Part shown: positions 25,207-34,983 of the stretch, one piece after another
Numbering within the stretch: the stretch's first letter is position 1
How the letters are laid out: the number at the start of each line of letters is the position of its first letter
Source: Phorcus lineatus
Taxonomy: Eukaryota; Mollusca; Gastropoda; Trochida; Trochidae
Direction: 5' to 3'
Assembly: GCA_921293015.1 (NCBI GenBank)
Contig: OV121086.1
Span: forward strand, 31,495,194 to 31,559,193
DNA length: 64,000 nt
Notes under the pieces: generated by a model
What the model was told of the DNA's origin: nothing
The model's database searches: none
What the model saw: the letters and a program-made list of their open reading frames with translations, nothing else
Program-made: the position numbers and the translations under genes

Positions 25207-25437
25207 AAAAGGCACACCTATGGATCAAGGTTGATAAGTGTATGAAGTTTGGTGAAGATAAAATGTTTAGTTTAAAAGATATACTCTGGAAAAAGGACTT
25301 TGTCACTGTTTTAGTCATGTTTAGATGGAAACCGCAAAAAATACAAAACATTTAATGGTCTAATCCTCAAAAGGCACATCTAGGGATCATGGTTGATAAG
25401 TGTATAAAGTTTGGTGAAGGTAGCATGTATAGTTAAG
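25207..25437 (+). repeat. Pair of diverged direct repeats, dispersed-repeat type
   Basis: Copies at 25207-25274 and 25370-25437 (offset 163 bp) share AAAAGGCACAYCTAKGGATCA, GGTTGATAAGTGTAT and AAGTTTGGTGAAG with scattered differences. Related text recurs near 26805-26870 (ACTTCTAGGGATTATG, GTATGAAGTTTAGTGAAG). It fits a dispersed repeat family common in mollusc introns. The open frame at 25122-25355 is part of this repeat and is not a gene. Confidence 0.55.
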
Positions 25438-26259
25438 CAGTGTCCATTCCAGGACTGGAAGACAAGGGGGGATTAGTTGCCCCCTGATGAAAAAAAGAGG
25501 GGGGGATTTTCAAAAAGTATGGGGGAGGGGGTAGTTAATTGGTTGCTTTTGAAAACTGGAAATATTCAGTTTCTGTAACTTCATCAGATTTTAACGAGTT
25601 TTACACGGTATTGGTTTGTAACAAGTGAATAACCGTTAATCGATTCATGTCAGCGCTTCACCTACACAAATAATTACATGTTGGCGAGGTGGAAAACAGT
25701 ACATTCATGCAAATATTTATCGGAAATCACAGAAAATATTTTGTTAAAAGATATCACGCTTCTCAGAGTCTTAATATGAATTCTTCAATAATCAATTCGG
25801 TCCCGTAAATATGATCAACAAAATAAGAACCAAAACAAAATATCACTGATGATAGCATTGATGAGATCAGTATTGATAGAACCAATTATTATAACATATT
25901 TTCAAATGAAACCTACGGTCTTACATTCATTTGTAAAGAATTAAACTTTGAAAGCTAAGATCAAAACAGGAGATATAAAAAGTACAGCAATTTGGTAGAT
26001 GTTTGTATCAAGCATTATGATAGGCTTAGATTACATGATCTTCACAGGAGGGCCAACCACTGACATGAAATGCATCGGTAACTACCCGCTGTGAGATATG
26101 ATTTTACAATTGTTAATTTAAGTTAATATATAAACTAATTATTTTTAACATCACAACAATACTCTGGGAAAAATAAAGCTTTTTTGCAGGGATTATATCT
26201 CTATTTATAAAGATAATTAAGTCAAAATAAATGACTTTTTTATGTGGGGCGATTTGATT
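25438..26259. other. Intron with a G-rich low-complexity patch
   Basis: A G-run patch at 25462-25541 (GGGGGGATT, GGGGGAGGGGG) is the only notable feature. The rest is AT-rich with no supported gene. Confidence 0.4.
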
Positions 26260-26412
26260 TTTTTGTTCATGTGAACCGCGCGATCCAGTGTCCTAGATTG
26301 GACACTGGTTAAGGATATTGGCTCCTGACAAAGATTTGTGACGGACAGACGGATGGACAGAATGAATGCTACTTACCCCAGCATAAGCGGTAAGGCCGGG
26401 GGTATAATTAAA
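26260..26412 (+). mobile_element. 3' end of a mollusc-type dispersed repeat (GGACAGACGG...GGGGGTATAATTA)
   Basis: TGTGACGGACAGACGGATGG followed by ACAGAATGAATGCTACTTACCCC and ending GGCCGGGGGTATAATTA matches, from memory, the tail of a very abundant repeat in bivalve genomes. TACCCC and GGGGTA near the end form an inverted repeat. A 9-bp perfect hairpin (26285-26308) lies just upstream. No coding frame is present. Confidence 0.6.
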
Positions 26413-26759
26413 TGTTTATAAATAATATACATTGTTAACCATTACCTAGCTTAATTGAAGTTATCTTCAGTTTTCTTAAATAGTGTACCATTATTTCGGG
26501 TATCACATGAACTTCTATTATGTTTGGTGTATGTATACTTAAAGAGAAACCCACCAGGTAAAATTTATAGTGTTACTGATCTAAACATGTTTCAATTGAA
26601 ACTTAACTTTTAAAAATTCCTTTGAGGGTCTAACGCTCATTTTGAATTATGACTGATTCTTGTATTAATTTTGGTGATGCTTAAATGAAGAGTTTAGAAA
26701 ATAATAATGCTGTGGACATAAGCCAAAGTCTTAGAGTCGCTGTTTCAGTCATGTTTCCC
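26413..26759. other. Intron, no recognised content
   Basis: AT-rich sequence between two copies of the dispersed repeat. No gene, RNA or clear repeat is visible. Confidence 0.4.
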
Positions 26760-26960
26760 TGCAAACCACAAAACATAAAATTCATTTGCAGGTGTAATCC
26801 TAAAACACACTTCTAGGGATTATGACAGATATGAGTATGAAGTTTAGTGAAGCTAGTATGCGTAGATCAGGAGATATATTTTAAACAAAGTTCTAGAAGG
26901 CAGACAGACTTACAGAATGAACGCTATATACCTCTGCCGACACTGCAAGGGAAGGTATTA
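26760..26960 (+). mobile_element. Second, degraded copy of the GACAGAC-type dispersed repeat
   Basis: It carries CTTCTAGGGATTATGACAGATATGAG, then GGCAGACAGACTTACAGAATGAACGC, and a decayed terminal hairpin (ATACCTCTGCCGACACTGCAAGGGAAGGTATTATG). This aligns in order and orientation with the parts at 25207-25437 and 26326-26412, which suggests one repeat family with internal and tail segments. Confidence 0.5.
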
Positions 26961-27502
26961 TGAATGAGAACAAAAGAAATTTATGGCAATTACGTACTTC
27001 CATCTGCTAAAGATAAAAGTAAAATGTATATGTAATTTGCTAGAAATTAGTCATCTTGGCAAAGCATATCATCATCAGTTTATTAATGTGTATTCTCTGT
27101 ATACATGAAAGCATGAACGGTACATTTTCAGTCAAGTACCTCACAACTCTATTTCAGTGACAAATAATATTTTACCCTTAAACTTGCTTAAAATGTTATA
27201 TTACAGGCGAGCTTTAATTCTATTCAAAGTGAGAGTGAATTTTTCATGAATTTCATAATGTTAAATAGAGCCAAATTATTGACTATTACCAGAGATAAGT
27301 ACACATCCCCTTTGTAAAGTTGCATCTTTTTGAGAGAAGTGTCCAAATGATGATAATTTCTTATTTTCTTAAATGTTTAGCGAAATTTCATCAATTTACA
27401 TATATATAAGCTAAATGTAAAATATAAAAGAAAAACATGACTAGAGATACCCTCAAAGTCCGTCTTATTTCTTCTCAGAGGCCCTGGGTCTTCCAAACTC
27501 AC
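26961..27502. other. Intron, no recognised content
   Basis: AT-rich sequence running up to the donor side of the small exon at 27503-27548. No further gene or repeat is visible. Confidence 0.4.
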
Positions 27503-27548
27503 ATGTAAACAGTTTATCATAGAAAGTCCTATGTTTTGTCCCATACAG
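27503..27548 (-). CDS. 46-bp internal exon of the unrecognised host gene (exon 3 of 4 seen)
   Basis: Minus strand. The acceptor is TTTTGTGATGATCTTAG ending at 27549, and the donor is GTGAGT at 27497-27502. In phase 0, which is the phase left by exon 32299-32408, it reads LYGTKHRTFYDKLFT plus one leftover base. That leftover base pairs with the first two bases of the terminal exon to make a Cys codon. The perfect GTGAGT donor and the phase match on both sides support it. At 46 bp it could be a chance hit in isolation. Confidence 0.55.
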
Positions 27549-27639
27549 CTAAGATCATCACAAAATAAATAATGCATCAATGAGCTTCACAGGCAAATGC
27601 AGTTCTTTAATGAATTCCTTTTATTTCCGAAATGGCTTT

Positions 27640-28665
27640 AGATATTGTCTGAGAAAACTTGTCCCCACAGTGGACCATCACATCTGTTAATCAATACAAG
27701 TCTAATTGCGCATTCAAGGACCATAACTCTGTGAAAAATATCATTTCGGAAATGGCTTTTCAACTCGATCAAGAGAATAAACAGGTGTGTCCAAAACCAA
27801 AATTATATTCATTTTAGTGTGATACTGTGTGAGAAATTTTTTACCCATTGAGGCATCAGACCTGTTAATCACTTCAAGTTGAATTGTGCATTCAAAAGCC
27901 ACAAATCTGTGTAAAATAATATTTCAGAAATCACTTTCGAACTCGATCAAGCGCATCAACAGATGTATCCAAAACCAAAATGTATTTACTCTAGGTGTTA
28001 TAGTTTCTGAGTAAAGGATTCTGTCCCCATTGAAGCAACAGACCTGTTAATCACTCGAAGTCCAATAGAGCAATCAATGGCCACAACTCTTTAAAAAATA
28101 AAATTGCTTTAAAACTCTTTAGAACTCAATTAAGTGCACATCAGATGTATCAATACAGTATCCAAAACCAAAATTTCATTTACCTAAGTGTGATACTGTC
28201 TGAGAAAATATGTCCCAATTGAAGCATCAGATAGACCTGTTAATCGCTTCACGTCCAATTTCAGAAATAAGGGCAATTTTGAACTCAATCAAGAGTATCA
28301 TCAGGTGTATCAAAAAAAACAAAATGTCACTCCACTAGGTGTTATAATGTAAAGGATTCTGTCCCCATTGAAGCAACAGACTGCTAATCGCTCAAAGTCC
28401 ATTGAGCAATCAATGGCCATAACTCTTTAAAAAATAATTTTCAAACTCACTCAAGAGTTTCTGAGTATCATCAGTTGTAATCATAACCAACATTTCACTT
28501 CTCTAGGTGAAACAGTTCCTGAGAAAATCTGTCCCCAAGTTGGAGCAACAGATCTGTTAATCACTAGAAGTCGAATTGCGCATTTGTAGGGCCATAACTC
28601 TGTCACAAATATAATATCGGAAATGGCTTTCGAACTCGATCAAGAGTATCATCAGGTGTATCCAA
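27640..28665 (-). repeat. Degenerate about 180-bp tandem repeat (six copies)
   Basis: The phrase CTGTTAATCA or a close variant recurs at 27684, 27862, 28044, 28237, 28381 and 28554, spaced 144-193 bp apart. Each is followed by a GGCCATAACTCT-like block (best kept in the later copies), a CGAACTCGATCAAGAGTATC-like block and CAGGTGTATCCAAAACCAAA. Copies are strongly diverged, so this is an old array. Its last copy runs directly into the LINE fragment at 28666-29046, which suggests that the element carried, or inserted beside, this repeat. Confidence 0.75.
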
Positions 28666-29046
28666 ATCTTGGAACTGAATATCTTTGCACCGTACCAGGA
28701 AAGTCTGCATGAATAAATCATAATTGCCTAAATCCTGCGATATCCAAACATATGAAAATCCCATTGAAAACAATAACATACGAATTCCTGTTACCCAGTT
28801 AGCTTTTCCATTACTATCCTGTAATTTAAGCATTTCGTAGCATGCTTTAGGATTCCGACTTCTGTCCATTATACACACGAGCCGATACCAAAATCCGACA
28901 CAGCGACTGAAATAATTCATACAAACCGGATGCCTTCCAACATCGCCTAGTACAACACGATTTGGAGTAAATTTAGAAATATTAAGACAACTTTTGAACT
29001 TTCTCGATTTCACCTCTGAAAGTAAACCCCCAAATTTAGGAACCAT
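28666..29046 (-). pseudogene. Non-LTR retrotransposon ORF2 fragment (post-RT region)
   Basis: A minus-strand open frame runs from an ATG at 29046 to 28603. Residues about 30-45 (VVLGDVGRHPVCMNYFSRC), followed by FWYRLVCIM, NWVTGIRMLLFSMGFSYVW and a later RCKD motif, match what I recall of the segment between the reverse transcriptase core and the C-terminus in LINE ORF2 proteins of molluscs and other invertebrates. The RT core is absent upstream. The last 20 or so residues are translation of the 180-bp repeat rather than LINE sequence, so the fragment is truncated at both ends. It lies in the intron between exons 27503-27548 and 32299-32408 and is a dead element. Confidence 0.65.
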
Positions 29047-29339
29047 ATAACATTATTGGCATTATCTTTGTATCAAATATTTTATATTTATATTTGGATC
29101 GGTTGTGGTATATTAAAGAACACATTAATTCGCCCCTTATATTTCTCAAAGTATTTATTCAATTTATCATGGGCATTACTATTAATCAAAATAAGTACAG
29201 TTTACACATTTTTTGTTTTTTAAGTAGCTGCACAATTTAATCCAGGAAAATATGAGAAAGTCAAATTTATCAGGGGAGTATATGTTTTTAGACATACAAT
29301 GAAAAGAGGTGTCCCATAATGTATCACAATAATCACCCT

Positions 29340-29745
29340 TGCAATACTATTCTATCGATAGGGAGCCTCATACACTATTGATATATCAATAGTAAGGTAA
29401 ACTATTGATACTATTGAAAGTGTAATTTTCCTGGATTAGTTATATTCTTAATGACTTTTCCAAATATTTCAAGCATGTTCATTTGAATTCATTTCATTTC
29501 TTAATGTTAAAGATGAGAAATTTTCTTTTAGACTTATGAACCCTGGTTGCAATTGTGGATGATTGCTGATATCTGTATTAATTAAATTATCCTCATGAAA
29601 TCTTTGGAAATCACAGCTGAAATACATTGGATCTAAAACTATCGCAACTAAGCAATTGCAATAGTGGGACACAATTGTATAGTCTATTGCTATTGCAATA
29701 GTAGACTGCAATAGTCTCGCTATCGCAATAGTCAAATTAGGCCAG
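29340..29745. repeat. CTATTG/CAATAG-rich palindromic patch
   Basis: The motif CTATTGATA and its complement recur many times at 29340-29425, including a perfect 20-bp palindrome ACTATTGATATATCAATAGT at 29374-29393. A second cluster at 29640-29735 repeats CTATTGCAATAG and GCAATAGT in both orientations. The minus-strand open frame across the second cluster (29469-29735) is an IAIA-type translation of the repeat and not a gene. It could be a small foldback or hairpin element. Confidence 0.55.
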
Positions 29746-30600
29746 TATAGTCACCCCTACATTTCAACTAGTTCAAGAAATCTAAATGTCCTTTTCTCAT
29801 ATGATATTCTTAAAGAATTGAGGTTTAGTACCTCCTGTCACATCCATATCTAAAAGAGTGAAAACCTCACATTCTGACAGAGTTTTGTGCCGCTAAAACC
29901 CTCGCCAAGTAGGAAAAGTATGCAATATAAATTGTTAGATGATTATAAAACTGTAATCTTAAATCAGCCCTTCATAACTCAAATATTTAGTTGAAAACTT
30001 TCATAAGGTGTACCAATCATTTGTACTGAATCAAAGCTACGCAAGATTATTGTTCAATAGCCTTGAAGTTTCATTGTGCTCAGGCTTTATGATTTTCAAA
30101 TTCTGGTCTGAAAAATGTTGCGCTTCCATAAAAAGTTTTAAAACAATGAAAATCATATCATGAAAAAGTTGAAAACCCAAAAAAGGCACATCAAGTGGGA
30201 ATGATCGATTCACATACCATGTTTAAAGGAGCTGATTCAAAAAGGTTTGCAGTTCTGGTCCAGAAACAAAATTCTATGTTGAAATGACAAAAGAGGTAGG
30301 GAGAATTTGAAAACACCAAAACACAACTGATGACTTTTCCACATATCAAATATGAAAAGGCTTGCTCAGACAATGGAGGTCATTTCTAAATTCCCCAACA
30401 ATTGTTGGGGGCTCTTCAGAAAAGAAAGTTCATACTTCTTTCATCCCTTACGTGTCCTGGTGCCCACACACAAGTTTTAAGCTTTGACAAGAGTTAGGAG
30501 AGAGAATTCTGAATTGCAAAAAGTTTATAAAAAAAATCCCATGTAGCCTTATAGACCTGATGAGATTCACAGCTAAACTTCCCTTGAATAATTAACACTG
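29746..30600. other. Intron, no recognised content
   Basis: AT-rich sequence with no supported exon, RNA gene or repeat. A short palindromic CAACAATTGTTG occurs near 30397. Confidence 0.4.
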
Positions 30601-30609
30601 TTTAACCTC

Positions 30610-31333
30610 TTACCTTGGATATATTATAACCTTCAAATGAAGTGGGAATCTAAGCTCAATATCACTCTGCCTGAAAACTATTTACCAGACTGTTTTGCAG
30701 CAATAGACCTTACTACAATCGAAAATAAAGCAAGGAATTTCCAGTTTAAGTTAACCCATAGAATAGTCTCAACAAGATCCTTTTTATTTAAAGTCGGTAT
30801 ATGTCAGGACAATAACTGTACCTTTTGCGGTAGAGAAATTGAAACATTCGAGCATTTATTTTATTCATGTGAGAAAACTAAAAACCTTATTTCACAGTTA
30901 GAATCATGGTACTTCTCAAAAACTAGAACCAGCCTTGATATTGTTATTACAAAATTTCTACTCGAGGACCCAAAGGCAAATGTATTAATAAATCACATTT
31001 ACATGATCACAAAAGAATATATCAATAAAACTTACTTCCAATGCTTTAAACTTCAACAATCTGATGCATTGCATATCACTATCACTTAGAAAAGTACATA
31101 TTTTCGGAGGAAGACCCCAAATTTAAACAAAATGGTCATGGCACCGTGAGTTTCTTTTACTCTTGCCCTCTGTAACTGTCCACTATCTCCTGTCTATCTC
31201 TATCTCAGTCTTAACAATTTATCAACAATTTAACTTTCATATGTTGAAATCATACAATTTGTTTGTACGATTCTCTTGTAGTAAAAAAAAAAGTCCAGGG
31301 AAAACAAAAAACAAAAAAAACCAAAAAAATAAC
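30610..31333 (+). pseudogene. L1-like LINE ORF2 C-terminal fragment with zinc-knuckle and A-rich tail
   Basis: The plus-strand open frame 30637-31089 (150 codons) contains KARNFQFKLTHRIVSTRSFL and then CTFCGREIETFEHLFYSC, the C-x2-C...H-x4-C finger typical of the C-terminal zf-RVT region of L1-type reverse transcriptases. No RT core precedes it, so the copy is 5'-truncated. The frame stops at TAG 31087-31089, but the shifted frame continues just there with EKYIFSEEDPKFKQ, a sequence resembling the usual C-terminal end, which points to a frameshift near 31080. An A-rich run (31280-31333) probably marks the 3' tail. It is inactive and lies in an intron of the minus-strand gene in the opposite orientation. 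Confidence 0.75.
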
Positions 31334-32298
31334 CAACACTGTTTAAGCTCTGCTCACTTGAAGACAGCATTTCACCTCGGGAGGTATTTGTTTATGAAGC
31401 AGTTTTCTTGCTTGACAAATGCCTTTAATCCTGAAAAGTTAAAATCCAAATTGTGACCTATGTTTTACCTTCTGGATTTATAAATGATTAGTTTCAGATT
31501 TAATATCAACAATATGATAATTTACGCCAAATATGACTGTCAAATCTCAGAATCAAACAGTGCAACAGAGAGACAGAAGTTAATTCTATTCAATGCAGTG
31601 CTGTTCCCTGAAGATAATAGTTGGTGTTCATATGGTCAACTACACATTAGATTGGACAATTACCAATGACAACAGTCTCCCACACCTTTACAATTTTAAG
31701 GGATATAATAGACAACTTACTTACACAGTTAAAATTAACAGAAACCAAAGCTGTTCCTGCCTCACTCCCACCTAGACGGGACAACTCTGTTTTTCACCAT
31801 TGCAATTTTGTCTATCATCTTTCCGTCACCTGTTCAAATGAAAAAAATAGACATTTGCGTTAATATGGAAACAAATATCATTTAAGAGAATTTTGTTCCA
31901 GAATTATTTTGTTTCAGCTCATATTTCTTAAACTAGAAACATATAATTATTTTATGTTTATTAGTTACTGCGTTTTCAAGGTCATAATCTTTAAAAATCA
32001 ATGCTATTTTATGAATGCTGGTGAAATTTATCAATAGAATTTTCTTTATCAGCCATTTTTTAAAATAAAATATGTAATAACGACCCCCATTTGTCAATCT
32101 ATCTTTGATGGAGCCCATTATTTTCAATAAGCCTTAGGCATGCACATATCAAACTAGCAATTTTAAAGAAGACAAACTCACTTTACAAAGAGTGTGCCTT
32201 CAATCTTGTCTTGTCAATAGCATGAAATTTTAACAGTTTTTTTCAAGTTCAATACAGGTTTAACCAAGAATGGCATCTGCAAACAGCAAGTCTCTCAC
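31334..32298. other. Intron, no supported gene
   Basis: Several overlapping short plus-strand frames at 31484-31863 have no domain, no splice support and AT-rich composition. A GTGAGT-like donor on the minus strand near 32180 has no open exon behind it. I see nothing else. Confidence 0.4.
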
Positions 32299-32408
32299 CT
32301 TCAGCCTATACTGTAACTTGTGTAGATCCTGTGGAGTAAACCAATAAAAGCTTCCAGCATCCTTGCCCTCTTGGGACAGTACCTCCTCCTCAACATTAGA
32401 GGTCATTT
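32299..32408 (-). CDS. 110-bp internal exon of the unrecognised host gene (exon 2 of 4 seen)
   Basis: Minus strand. The acceptor has a long pyrimidine tract (TTCTGCCTTTTATTGCAG ending at 32409), and the donor is AAG|GTGAGA at 32299/32298. Only one frame is open: two bases completing a split codon, then 36 codons beginning MTSNVEEEVLSQEGKDAGSF and continuing YWFTPQDLHKLQYRLK. It starts in phase 1 and ends in phase 0, matching the exon before it (33006-33194) and after it (27503-27548). Composition is clearly protein-like: an acidic linker, then a predicted amphipathic helix around DLHKLQYRLK. I do not recognise the family. Confidence 0.75.
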
Positions 32409-32499
32409 CTGCAATAAAAGGCAGAAGTAGGTGAAAAAAGGTTAGCACACATCATATTAAATCAAGTTAAATAATTTTTTATTTTAAAAAAAATCTCAG

Positions 32500-33005
32500 T
32501 TGATCATCCTCATTGGCCAAAGAGTTTGCACACAAATTTAAGCTTTCTACAGCTTTTTATTCATTCTTGAGAAGTTAACGATATATTAAGAAAGGGAAAA
32601 AATACAATTTGTAGGGCATGAAATACCAGGCTTACACAAGGGGCCACATAGTCTCTAAATCTGCCATTCATAATTTGTCCTTGGCCAATGTGTCTGGACG
32701 CAAGATTTCAGCCTTTTTAAATGTTTTAAGATAAAGTATGTTTTTTTGAAGGGCATGGCTCCTCATGCCCTGATTGAGGGCTACCAGCTCAGTGAATTAC
32801 AATTAATAAAGCCCTGAGTGGTTTGTGTGCAGAAGATTTCAGCTCTCGAAAGATAGCTGAAGTTGGAAACACAATGCAAATGTGTCCGAAGTTTCAAATG
32901 AATTGACAGATGGATATGCTTTCAGGCCTGATGAAATAAAGATGTCTGTTTGACAAAAGAATGTATCCAGATATTCTCTTACTATAATTTTTTTTAATCA
33001 ATTAC
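32500..33005. repeat. Intron with diverged dispersed repeats
   Basis: CATTGGCCAAAGAGTTTGCA (about 32511), CTTGGCCAATGTGTCTGGACGCAAGATTTCAGCC (about 32681) and GAGTGGTTTGTGTGCAGAAGATTTCAGC (about 32817) are related phrases spaced 135-170 bp apart, which suggests an old repeat. GGGCATGGCTCCTCATGCCC near 32751-32770 is a short hairpin. No coding frame is supported. Confidence 0.35.
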
Positions 33006-33194
33006 CATTGCCATAGACTTCTTTAATTATTTTATAATTGCAAATATAATGTATGAGAACCTGCCAACTGTTAGGGATTCCAATAAAATTTATGCTTGGG
33101 CAGATGAAAAACCCTTGGATAAGCAATCTGCTGATGGTGTTGTCATCTTTCTCAGAATATCCCAATGGTCCTTCTGTGTAGCTATCCTTTACAC
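33006..33194 (-). CDS. 189-bp internal exon of the unrecognised host gene (exon 1 of 4 seen)
   Basis: Minus strand. Acceptor CTGTTGTAG ends at 33195; donor AATG|GTAATT lies at 33006/33005. Only one frame is open: it begins VKDSYTEGPLGYSEKDDNTI, continues with a hydrophobic stretch (RLLIQGFFICPSINFIGIP) and ends EVYGN plus one leftover base that joins the next exon as Glu. An alternative donor CAG|GTTCTC at 33061/33060 would leave the wrong phase for exon 32299-32408, so I prefer the longer exon. Upstream exons must lie at higher coordinates, across the 200-N gap or beyond; I found none between 33195 and 33761. The four exons give the last 132 residues of the protein. I do not recognise the protein. 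Confidence 0.6.
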
Positions 33195-33761
33195 CTACAA
33201 CAGATCATTATGAATTTCATGAAAGTATGAAAATAAAACCACTATTTAGTCCTAAAACTTAAGACAGTTCCGTAGACAAAATACAACGCAATGTGGTACT
33301 CAAAACTTTTAGTAAAGAATTAAAATTACACTTAAGAAGTACAAATGGCTTATTACAAAATTATTACATGTCAAACTAGCACTTTCTGAAGCTCATAACA
33401 TCAGGCTATTCAATCTTGAAGTCTAACAAGTGAAACAGGAGTAGAAGCGGACACCTCTTTCCTAAAGAAAACTGATCATCTAATTGGTAACTGATTGACA
33501 TAAGCATTGTAAGAAGTCCTAGAGGGAGTCTTGAGGAAATAAATTGCCCACCTTCTGGCTTTGTTTACCTTAAAACTTTAAAAATAGCCTGTGACTCTGA
33601 AGCTCACCATGATATGTTTGTTTGAGGTGGACATTAACATAAAAATGACAGGTTTATAACATGAAACGAATGAATTTTCTTATCAAAATTTGTCTACTCA
33701 AGCCTTCAAAATTCATGTGCTTATCCTTCAAATTCCTTTTAAAGTGATAACCTACCGACTT
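33195..33761. other. Upstream intron of the host gene, up to the assembly gap
   Basis: AT-rich DNA. A donor-like CATG|GTGAGC occurs on the minus strand near 33606 and a short open frame runs to the gap edge, but no acceptor-bounded exon can be defined. Confidence 0.35.
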
Positions 33762-33961
33762 NNNNNNNNNNNNNNNNNNNNNNNNNNNNNNNNNNNNNNN
33801 NNNNNNNNNNNNNNNNNNNNNNNNNNNNNNNNNNNNNNNNNNNNNNNNNNNNNNNNNNNNNNNNNNNNNNNNNNNNNNNNNNNNNNNNNNNNNNNNNNNN
33901 NNNNNNNNNNNNNNNNNNNNNNNNNNNNNNNNNNNNNNNNNNNNNNNNNNNNNNNNNNNNN
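33762..33961. other. Assembly gap, 200 N
   Basis: Exactly 200 Ns, a conventional fixed scaffold-gap size rather than a measured length. Unique intronic sequence ends on the left and satellite begins mid-unit on the right (the last seven bases of a unit). Order, orientation and distance across it are therefore scaffolding inferences. Confidence 0.99.
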
Positions 33962-34698
33962 CAAGTAGCAATTTCAAACGCTCATTAAATAAATTTTCAA
34001 AAGTAAATTCCACATAAAAAGCTATGTAGCAGTTAGATAAAGTTGTCAACTAACCTTTTCAATCGTTGTTACGGGCCGGCGGCGCTTTAATCCGCCGAAA
34101 TCGCCGTTTTCTGGGAGCTAACGCAAAGCGCGTCAGAGCTCTCTTCTGTCTATGACGTTACTATGGCACACGTCTGTTACGTCACGACTTGACCCTTGAA
34201 ACAATGAAAGGTCACGGTTCCGACTTTGGTCACCAAAATTTAGCTAGAACGCTAACTAGAGGGGTTAGCGATGTGAAAATGGTATCAAACGAAAGCTAAT
34301 TTAACGGCGCATCTTTTCCGATTGCCATGACGGCGGATTTGAGCCGTAGTTTGAACGGGAAGGGGCCCCAAAAAGGGTATAATGTGAACAGATGAGTAAA
34401 CTCCAGAGTACGTGTACTTGCACTTGGATACAGTGTGTGGCGATCAAATTCGGCCGCCACTACTTTGGATATACATCTACACACTTTTAGCAAATGTTTA
34501 GGCCACAAAATTCCCTAAGAATACCTAAAAGAAGCGACCCTAACTACTCGTAATGTCGTGTACAGCACTGAAGGAACTTATTCAATTTATTCTGCTCAAC
34601 GTTTAACACATACCCCACATGGCTACATCCCATTAACATACAATTGCAACGTAGGTTAAACGTCGGACATGTCCGAAATACGTATTTGAAGACATTAC

Positions 34699-34983
34699 AT
34701 GAAGCAACTAAGAGTCAGTCGGACAGCCGAAACTAACAGTACAGCTATACCCTTCGGCCAAAAAGCACTCAAAAAGTACTATAACGCACATGGGTTAACT
34801 ATGCCCCCAAATAGGTATTTAAAGGACGAAAATATACACAAAATGAACAAAAACATAAGGAATACTGTGTTAGAAGACTTGCAAAACACATGGCCATGTC
34901 AGAAAATGCCTACATACATCGTTGAATTAAAGAAACGCAAAGTCGGTAATTTCCCTATTGCAGCAACGGTTAAGACCAAGTAG
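34699..34983 (+). CDS. 94-codon ORF of the satellite unit (array 2 representative), unknown function
   Basis: This is the same frame as in array 1, taken from the first complete unit after the gap. All 28 intact complete array-2 copies, from 34699 to the one at 62107, predict an identical 94-residue protein. Only the unit at 62392-63408 is broken, by an extra TA (CTATATACCC) near 63170 that leaves an internal 60-codon ORF from 63226. The protein is strongly basic, has no recognisable domain, and has no membrane or signal segment. Each copy is followed by AATAAA and preceded, about 320 bp upstream, by GGGTATAATG. The lack of protein change contrasts with array 1, but could equally reflect recent copying. 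I treat coding status as unproven. Confidence 0.3.
   Translation: MKQLRVSRTAETNSTAIPFGQKALKKYYNAHGLTMPPNRYLKDENIHKMNKNIRNTVLEDLQNTWPCQKMPTYIVELKKRKVGNFPIAATVKTK

Noticed and set aside
25122-25355. 77-codon plus-strand ORF
   Set aside because: It overlaps a dispersed repeat whose second copy at 25370 does not keep the frame; no domain or splice support.
29469-29735. 88-codon minus-strand ORF (MTIAIARLLQ...)
   Set aside because: It is a translation of the CTATTGC/GCAATAG palindromic repeat, with low-complexity IAIA composition.
32180-32278. Possible extra minus-strand exon with a TTTGCAG acceptor and GTGAGT donor
   Set aside because: All three frames contain stops, and the intron to exon 32299-32408 would be only about 20 bp.
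33061-33194. Shorter form of the 33006-33194 exon using donor CAG|GTTCTC
   Set aside because: It leaves phase 0, which cannot join exon 32299-32408 (needs phase 1); the longer form ending at AATG|GTAATT fits.
33654-34049. Open frames running through the N gap
   Set aside because: They are open only because Ns contain no stop codons.
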